Source: Eublepharis macularius (taxonomy: Eukaryota > Chordata > Lepidosauria > Squamata > Eublepharidae). Taken from it: a stretch of DNA of 64,000 nucleotides. Shown one piece after another: positions 11,394 through 64,000 of the stretch (positions are counted from its first letter, which is position 1; every line of letters begins with the position of its first letter). Location: assembly GCF_028583425.1 (NCBI RefSeq), contig NC_072793.1, positions 65,539,028 through 65,603,027 of the forward strand. The letters are read 5' to 3'. Below the pieces are notes generated by a model. That model had not been told where the DNA came from. It worked only from the letters and a program-made list of their open reading frames with translations, and ran no database searches. Both the position numbers and the translations under genes were made by a program.

Positions 11394-11998
11394 TCTATAT
11401 ATGTATATGAAGACAAGTGTCATGACTGATTCATCAATGCCCAGCCCAAACACCTAGACCTAGAAACATGAAATTTGGGGAGAACATTCTTTTCATGATG
11501 TAAACACCCACTAAGAAGGGATTTTAAGACATTTGCCCCCTAAGGGGGCAAAAGGGTAAAATATGTTTTCCCAAAGGGATACAGCTTCCCTGCGTGGCTG
11601 GCAGGCAGCTGCCTGCTTGCGCCACTGCCAGCTCAGCCACTCTTCCCTGATTGGGCCAGTCTTTCAAGGTCATTTGCAAATGTGGGCAGATTGGGGCTCG
11701 CAACATTTCACACCTCATTCCCTTCCTCCTCCCCAGACAGTTGGAACACAGAGGTCATTTGTGTATGTGACCTGATTGGTCCTCACCCTCCACATTCTAA
11801 ACAGTATGCAGATGATACTGGGAGTCGTTAAATGTGTCCTGAGGTGAAATGCACCTCCCAGTCTTCCCTTAAAAGTTCACTAGAGTTGCCAACTTAAAAA
11901 AACACACACACACAAGCCAAAAAATGTTACATACCATATGTATTATAATTGGATTTAAAATAGTTAAATACCATAGCAAAGCACGGGTATCAAGCTAG
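11394..11998 (+). mobile_element. Non-autonomous Helitron, 605 bp
   Basis: Starts TCTATATATGTATATGAAG after a host A and ends caagCTAG before a host T, the classic Helitron termini and AT insertion site. The 3' end has a decayed hairpin, ataccatagcaaagcacggg then tat, about 10 bases before CTAG. The 5' part contains acctagaaacatgaaatttg, which I recognise from amniote Helitrons. No target-site duplication is expected or seen. No Rep/helicase coding. An internal hairpin tttgccccctaagggggcaaa is near 11532-11552. Confidence 0.78.
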
Positions 11999-12094
11999 TG
12001 AAGGTATATATTATTTGCAAACTGAACCAGGGTCTTCAAGGCCATCATATTTTACAATTTTAAAGTATGTTACCAACTCTTGAGACTTTTCTAT

Positions 12095-13060
12095 TATTGT
12101 AATTTAGAAGTAATCCTGAACAGTTCTGCTTGGAACTAAGTCCCATTCTATATAACAAGGCTTGCTCTCAGGAAAGTGTTTTTCAGATTACAGCCATAGC
12201 CCTTGACAGTCTTGTCATGATTCCAACATTCTTACTTTAAAATAAATTAGCTAATAGAAGTGTATACTATAGCACTGTATTTCAGACTTCACTAATCTTT
12301 TAAATTACATAGATTTAAATAGTAATACTTTAAAAACATGTTACTTATAGACTGACAGCAGAAGATTGAACTGAGTCTCCACTAGTTTTGAGGGCATAAT
12401 GGAACAGGAAAACAAATGTCCCAGGATCCCTGCCATGGGTTCAGACTGCAGTGCTTTTTGATAGACCGGCTACAACACTTTTTTATTTTCTGGTGGATGA
12501 ACATTCACTTGTTAGCAGCTATAATACTAAAATAGGGCAGTTACTTGAACATTTGCAACTAATTCCAGTTTCTCAGTTCTGAATTGCAAAGCTTGGAAGC
12601 TGTGTTACTTGATTCTATGCATATTTGTTCGGAATAAGTCTCCCTAAATTCAGCAGGGATTCCACCAAAGAAAATATGTATCAAGATTACAATCCAAAAC
12701 TGATGTGGTACCTTAGTGATCAACAGTATGATTCTGTTAGAAGTTAACGACCTGTTATATTAAGCCTCATCAATTTCAGAGTATTAAACATGCTTAATTA
12801 TCTCATTAAAATAAATAGAACTTCAGTACCCTTAACTTTGGCTGGAACACTTTCTAGTTCTGTAATTTTATTATTACTGCTTTACATTGGTTTTGGTATA
12901 GTATCCATAGCATGTCTAAGCAGGTCTACTCAGAATCCTGCCCAAGTCTGTACATTGGAGTTTATTCCCAAGGAAGTATTTTTAGAGTTATTCACGGTAG
13001 AACTGCAAAATGAGTCTGGAATAGTTTATTATGGTTGCATTCTACAACGGATTATAAACT
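12095..13060. repeat. Possible decayed MITE cluster
   Basis: Segments at about 12100-12195, 12605-12695 and 12905-13005 resemble a squamate repeat built around ggattgcaatcc, aataagtctccc and ttcagcagggatt. They are too diverged for firm borders. The rest of the stretch shows nothing recognisable. Confidence 0.35.
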
Positions 13061-13281
13061 GGGTTTTGATCATGCTTCTGGGAGTTGTGATGTTTGAATG
13101 CTGACAATCCAACAGGCCTGGGATTATTTGTTCACACCACACCTGGATTTCAACCTAGAGTTTGTAGTTGCTTTTAAACCATGGTCTAGACTAACTGTTG
13201 TTTGTTTGGATATCTGAATTCACTTTGTTGAACAACATCACCTCTTGTACCTGCTAAACGTATGTCCTGCCTGCTGGGAGG

Positions 13282-13516
13282 CGAGCCTAGGGTTGCCAGG
13301 TCCCCTTACCCTCCCAGTGGGAGGGGGGATAACTGGCTCGTGCCGCCTTCTTACCTTGTTAATGACCACGGTTGTGCGATGACATCATTTCCAGTGACAT
13401 CACTTCTGGTGACATCACTGCGCAGGCACAAGAGTGCCCCCTCTGCTTCTCAGCAGGCTGATTTGGGCTTCAGTTCAGTCCATTTGGGGCCCAAGTCAGC
13501 CTGCGGTGAACCATAG
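13282..13516 (+). mobile_element. hAT-like fragment with CRE-like direct repeats
   Basis: Begins gggttgccaggtccccttac, resembling the terminus of 52394-52834. It contains gatgacatcatttccagtga and catcacttctggtgacatca, the same motif as that element. The right terminus was not found, so it is truncated or diverged. Confidence 0.55.
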
Positions 13517-14135
13517 GAGTGTGTTTTTTTCCAATTCAAGTACTAAAACCATTTTTCATTCTTGCTAGAAAACTGTTGGAAAGTGAAATTGACATACGTT
13601 TGAATTCTACAAATCTACTTTCTTCATCAGTATATCTGACATATGATTGTTGATGTGTAATGCTAATGTAACTTCTCTTTTCATGGGTTCTATGGGGTTT
13701 AGGAAGCAACTTTCACACAATTTTAAGAAAGAATTTTTCTTTTTTTTCTTTTAAACTTTTAAACAATAAAATACAACTTTTTAAAAACTAACTCATAAGC
13801 GCAACCAAACAGAAAACTTTAAATCAACAATGTTTTTGAAAATTTAAACAGTTCAACATTCCATGAAGTGGTGAGTCCTTTTTCGTTCATTTGAATCAAC
13901 TGTATCCCAGGCTTCTCTCTTGTTGGGGAATTACAGCCCTGCAAAAATAATACAATCCCAGTAACACCAACCAAACACAATACACAAACACCACTTTAAA
14001 TCATATTGTTTACATACAACATTTGATTACCTTATTCAAGGTGATAAGAGCATATAAATTATTAAGCTCCCCAGCAACCAGCCTTCTCAGCAGTCTGCCT
14101 CTAGCTTCACTAAACTTTTCATTTTGCCTTATAAA

Positions 14136-14375
14136 AGAGCCAATGTAGTAGATAAGAGTGTCAGACTAGGATGAGTTTGAATCCCTACTCTGCCACAGAA
14201 GCTTCCTGGGTGACCCTTGGGCTAGTCTTACACTCTCAGCCTAACCAACCTCACAGGATTGTTCTGAGGATAAATCTAGGATATGAAAAAGATGTAAACT
14301 TATTTGGGTTTCCATTGGGGAGACAGGTGAAGTTATTAAATGAAGTTAATAAAATTAATAATAAAATTTCTGTTT
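14136..14375 (+). mobile_element. tRNA-derived SINE (old)
   Basis: Reads gagccaatgtagtagataag, gtttgaatccctactctgcc (B-box-like ggtttgaatcc), then gggtgacccttgggctagtc and caacctcacaggattgttct. Ends with an A/T-rich (aataa) tail. Intergenic. Confidence 0.75.
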
Positions 14376-14530
14376 AACTTGGAGGCTGCAATCCAGAACA
14401 CACTAATCACATTTGAATTAAATGAGTTTATGTCTGAATAAATAGGATAGGGTTGCATAGCAGAGCTTATACCAATTTATACTTCTACCAACACGAGGCA
14501 GCCAATAATGTATTTAGTTTTCTCCTACTC

Positions 14531-14740
14531 TTCAGCCAAGGAGTTCAGGGCAGCGTACATTCTCCCCTCCCCCATGTTATGCTCACAACAGCCCTGTAAA
14601 GTAGATTAGGCTGAGAGTGAATAACCAAAGGATGTAATTCAAACTTTCAGGGCAGACCCAGGAGGGGGCAGGTTTCGAAGCTAGGTTTCCCAGATCCTAG
14701 TCCAACAGCTAACCACTACACTAATATGCTTGATTGCATA
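14531..14740 (-). mobile_element. tRNA-derived SINE (old)
   Basis: On the minus strand: gtgtagtggttagctgttgg, then actaggatctgggaaaccta, ending in the body around cctaatctactttacagggc. Diverged from the 45261 copy but with the same layout. Confidence 0.72.
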
Positions 14741-15049
14741 TTACATCTTATCTCCTCAGAACAAAATACTAACTGCCTGTGCCAAGCAAGATTTTTGGAA
14801 ATGGTCACATAGTACTGAAACGGTATAATTAAAGTGGTATTGAAATGACTCCTGTCCTCTTGGCTTAAAATATGCACTAGAAATTGTCATTGCTGTTAGT
14901 GAAAGTCTTATGGGAAACCCGGGCAGAGATCCTATACTGCATAGCCAAAGCAGGTCCTCGAAAGCAAAGATCTGCCTAGCAAATGGTATCCCGAAGCCGG
15001 CAATTCTTTGTAGCAAAGAAGCAGATGCAATATTCTGTTTATCCAAGAC

Positions 15050-15338
15050 GAGACGCCCAGCTTCCACACCACACTAAGATTCGGTTTTAAGCATTATGGG
15101 AATCGTAGTCTCCAACTCCAGGCCTGTAGAAGTTTTACGAAGCCTCGAGTAACGCGGTGCTTCCCGGGAACTGTAGTTCAGTAGCACGTCGGGGGGGGGG
15201 GCTTGTCACCGGTGGACTCTATATCCCAATACCTTTTGCGAAGGAAACCGGATGCTGGTTTGTTCTCGTTGCATTGTGGGAGAAGCAGCGGCGTGGAGGC
15301 GAAGCTGTTGAGACCAGCTGTTGCAGCGGCAAGGCGCG
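15050..15338 (+). promoter_or_regulatory. LARS1: LARS1 CpG-island promoter with twin ZNF143/STAF-like sites
   Basis: The 290 bases before the LARS1 ATG are GC-rich and lack a TATA box. Two sequences match the vertebrate promoter motif ACTACAATTCCCAGMATGC in reverse: gcattatgggaatcgtagt at 15091-15109 and gcttcccgggaactgtagt at 15159-15177. A third partial match, gcattgtggga, starts at 15271. An ETS-like accggatgc lies near 15247-15255. The CpG island continues into intron 1 to about 16050. Confidence 0.7.
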
Positions 15339-60790
<45,452 letters not shown>

Positions 60791-62200
60791 GTCAGTCTCT
60801 TTGTAACCTATTATTGAAAATATTTGGAAATTATAGTTACCAAAAATCTAGATAAAACTTATTTATTGTTTCCTCTACAGTATAAAAATATAATCCAGAG
60901 ATGAGACAAATGTATCAATTCAAATGTCACATAGATGTGAAGGAGAACCTGAATACATGAATATTGAATACATGAACTCGATACGGTTTAGTGACAAAAG
61001 AAAAATGTGCTGTGAGTTTTTGCAAATGGGATAGGGTTTTTTTTTCAACAATAGGGAGGATAAAGGACAATTCCCACAGCTCCACCCTTAATATTGTAGG
61101 TTTTTTAGCTTAAGGTTTCAGTCAGCCCTATATAAATACCAGGCCCATGATTTTTTCTGAGTTCAGTGCTGATCTAATTGCCCATTTCTGCTGAAACACA
61201 ACTTTACATTTGAGAAGGATAACGCAGTGGACAGTATTATTTTTCTGCTCTTTATTCTTCTTGTCAGTGGTTCACCCAAGCTTCTGAATCTGAAACATTG
61301 TTCAGATTCAGCTAAATTGCTACTTTGCCCCCATTCCTTGCCAAGCTGATGGGGAGTAAGAAAAGTCTGTATTCATGTCCTTGATGTAACATAAGCCTGA
61401 CTCCGGCACATTCCGAATCCTTGTGCTTTGTTTAGAATTTCGCAAAAGATACAGCTTTATAGACTGCATTATATGTGCAATCTCTTTTATGTGGTATTGC
61501 TTTTGCCTTGTTAACATATTTATATTGCTTTGCCAATTCTTCTGCTAGTTCAAAAGGCCCATTGGACTTTCTCTCTGTGTGTGTTTTAAATTGGCAAAAG
61601 GATGCAATTACATAACAAGACCTAGAAATATTCAGCCCTGATTCCTTGAGCTGGCATACAAAGGTACAAAGCATATTGTCTGGGCAACTAATATTCACAA
61701 GTCTCTTTCTTTTTGTTAGTTCAAATAAGAATCTTAATGTAACACCATACTTACTGTCTTGTGGGGCAAAATAAGTCGTACTTAATTTTGAAAATGAAGA
61801 ACAATCACTGAATAAAAATGCAAGCCCTTTTTATTCTGTCAGAGAATCAGGAGGTCTGCTTAGGTATTCATGGAAATAAACTAAGCAAAGGGAGAAATCA
61901 GCCTACAAAGGGAGTGCAAAGAGATGCCTCAGAAGATCAGTTTGCAGTTTCAGTTTATAATCTGAGCCAGCTGACCGACCAAGTGACCAAGCAGCTGCTT
62001 GTGGCACCACAATCAGAGGGTGCCATTGTGCTGTGGCAGCTCGCCTTGCTTCCAGACAGCTGTGGCCCAGGTGATCGGTGTGGACTGTGCTACTACCAAT
62101 CAGCTCTTGAAGGAGTCCTGCCTAGAACATTCTTTCCATGTCTCCTTCCCCTCCTGCTTGCCTTAGTCATCAGAACTGCATGCTAACTCATACAAGAAGA
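60791..62200 (+). other. LARS1 intron 28, left part
   Basis: No repeat or exon recognised. The frame at 61818-62186 (122 codons) matches nothing I know. Confidence 0.5.
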
Positions 62201-62399
62201 AACCTGTTAACGCAATGGAAGAGGCTTCAAAAGGCTGTCTGGGCCTCTTCCCTTCGAGCATTTTGGAAGGCTTGTGTGGCCACAATTTTGGAGAAAGCTT
62301 GGCTTATTTACTGAGGGATATCTACTTTGTATGTAGACTATTTGTTGTAGACCAATATGTTTGGTCATTTATATTTTTAGTATTCTTGGTCTGCTGTGC

Positions 62400-62490
62400 A
62401 AACAGGGTTTTACTGCATCTTCTTGTAAGCCACCTGGAGTTTTGGAAGGGCAGGGTATAGATCTTTGAATGAATGAGTAATAAATAAACT
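62400..62490 (+). mobile_element. LINE-like 3' tail
   Basis: cttcttgtaagccacctgga then gttttggaagggcagggtat and aatgagtaataaataaa form the usual end of reptile LINE/SINE 3' regions. The upstream limit is unknown. Confidence 0.5.
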
Positions 62491-62494
62491 GTTC

Positions 62495-64000
62495 ATTGGC
62501 AGTCTTCTGTGCAGTCCCACATGGAACTGTGCATGTGCAGGCCTGGTGATCAGAGATTTTTGCAGCTTTTAATTCACTAGGGGGTGCCTCTCCCCCCTCA
62601 GAGTGCATGTGTGGCCGCTTCCCACTGAAACGGTCTGCACTCTGGGAGAGGTAGTGCCCCGATGTTCAGTTACTCTTTCGCTGCCAGTATAAGAGGTTCT
62701 TCTACAGCGCATTCCTCCATTCTTACATACATTGGGCCTTATTCTCGCACTTTTGATACACCTAACAGAGAGAGCAAGTGATAGAAAATTGTGTGTAGAC
62801 ATCCATGGTCTTGTAAGAATGGCTGAAAAAGCCCTTTTCAAAAGATGCAGTCAGTGCAATACTAAAATGACGAGGACTGCCTGAGAAAAGGACATAGTGT
62901 GAGCTCTTGCAAACACTGCCAGAACTTCACCCCCAATGCTCAGGCGGAAAGAACCACTCGGCTCAAAGGTGTACTGTGGGAACAGGCTTTATTGGCATCG
63001 ACCAATCCTTCCACAAAAAGCTGCTAAGTCCTCTGCTCTTGCAGAGCTAGCTGAGCAATTGGCTCTGACATCACTATCTGCTTTGACGTTGAGGACCCCA
63101 ACCCCTTCGAAAGCGACATCAGTGTTTCAAGTCCAACAATTCCATTTGACACCGGAGAATCAGAGCCTGTCGGAACATCCTCAGAGCTTGTCTTGGGCTC
63201 TCCAAGCTACTCGGATATGGCTTGAATGCCTACAATCCAACAGTATTAAAGGAATTCTAAGCTTCACTGACCAGTGCGACGCACATAATTTCAGCTGCTC
63301 ATTTGGATCTAAACACAGAGAGATTCGAGGGCACGGAGGCACAAACTTTGGATTTTCAGGGGCTTTGAGGAAAAAAGCCAGTTCTAAGTCCTGTCCCTCC
63401 TCCAAATGGAAGGAGACTTCTGGCAAGGTGACTAACATTGCGACAGATCCATGCAAGGTTGAAATCATTGAGGATCTATGTGCATCTTTGGTATGTTCTA
63501 AGTCGCCATTGGTCTCCTCTTCGGAGGAAGAGGGAGAGCTACTGTGAGCAACCCTGGTGCTCAGGCATCAGAGTCAGAGGCAAGACTTAAACCTACCTTG
63601 TACTCACAGATGCCTGTCCTGGTTTTGCCAGGGGATGCCTTTAGCTTATGATGTCAGTATGGGAGAACCATTCAGGACAGAGTTGGTCAGATTTGCCTTT
63701 GAAGGTTTCACGCAAACTAAATCGCATCGATACTAAATCGCCAACACTCTATCCCTAAATCTTCTATGGCATTCCAGTTGTCTGAGTCAGACCCTGATCC
63801 TTATCAAGGTGATTGGAGCCCCGGCTTACCATCTGATCCTTCTCCTGACAAGGCAGTGGGCAAGGGAGGGTCAGTCTTACCCACAGGTGACTTTCACCTA
63901 TACACTGAACAGATGTTCTGTATGGCCAATCGTTGGACATTGATGCGTCATCTATGTAATCTAAGCCAAAGGTTAAAATACATCAGCATTTTTACACTGG
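62495..64000 (+). mobile_element. Degenerate retrotransposon gag-like region, probably DIRS-type
   Basis: A leader with acatggaactgtgcatgtgc is followed at 62819 by MAEKALFKRCSQCNTKMTRT, a short Cys-x2-Cys start, then stops. Frame 62936-63547 stays open for 203 codons. Later, shifted frames give SESDPDPYQGDWSPGLPSDP and DKAVGKGGSV, then TGDFHLYTEQMFCMANRW near 63880-63940, a layout I associate with DIRS-like gag. No RT, tyrosine recombinase or terminal repeats fall within the window. Continues past 64000. Confidence 0.45.

Larger units (their letters stand above)
7501..15050. other. Intergenic region between RBM27 and LARS1
   Basis: About 7.5 kb with no gene recognised on either strand. It holds two palindromic MITEs, two copies of one DNA-transposon-like repeat, one 5S SINE, one Helitron, one hAT-like fragment and two tRNA SINEs, all listed separately. 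About 7531-8600, 10170-10820 and 13520-14130 contain nothing I recognise beyond short simple repeats. Confidence 0.6.

Noticed and set aside
14756-15067. 103-codon minus-strand open frame next to the LARS1 promoter
   Set aside because: Could belong to a divergent transcript, but it overlaps no known family and has no homology I can name.

Overview
This is a vertebrate nuclear window. The mobile-element mix points to a squamate reptile: 5S-rRNA-derived SINEs with (CA)n tails, tRNA-derived SINEs, CR1/L2-type LINEs, many hAT-type MITEs, a Helitron and a Penelope-like fragment. The species cannot be named from sequence alone. Gene structure is spliced throughout, with every junction GT-AG, and only a few percent of the window is coding.

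Two genes lie head to head. On the minus strand, bases 1-7224 hold the first three coding exons of RBM27, a nuclear zinc-finger/RRM RNA-binding protein; the rest of the gene lies left of the window. On the plus strand, bases 15339-60790 hold 28 coding exons of LARS1, cytosolic leucyl-tRNA synthetase. They give 995 codons, all joining in phase, against a human protein of about 1176 residues. The last exons lie to the right. The RBM27/LARS1 head-to-head pairing matches the human 5q32 order as I recall it and supports both calls.

Layout: 1-7165 RBM27 introns and exons; 7166-7560 RBM27 exon 1 and CpG-rich promoter; about 7560-15050 intergenic DNA with DNA-transposon relics, a 5S SINE and a Helitron; 15050-16050 LARS1 CpG-island promoter with two ZNF143/STAF-like sites; 15345-60790 LARS1 exons separated by repeat-loaded introns; 60791-64000 the last visible LARS1 intron, ending in a degenerate gag-like retroelement that is probably DIRS-type.

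The LARS1 exons carry all expected catalytic hallmarks: the HLGH signature, a CP1 editing domain with a TLRPET motif and the universal editing Asp, and a KMSKS loop that is split by an intron. The most interesting non-genic features are a half-L1-like retrotransposon with a 16-bp target-site duplication (42079-43794), a Penelope-like fragment carrying a hammerhead-ribozyme-like fold next to a 47-bp minisatellite (45573-46246), a triple nesting of a 5S SINE, a hAT element and a tRNA SINE (24586-25830), a hAT element with 72-bp internal repeats inside a LINE (38639-39380), and a 605-bp non-autonomous Helitron (11394-11998). I found no prokaryote-style system, CRISPR array or clearly new gene.
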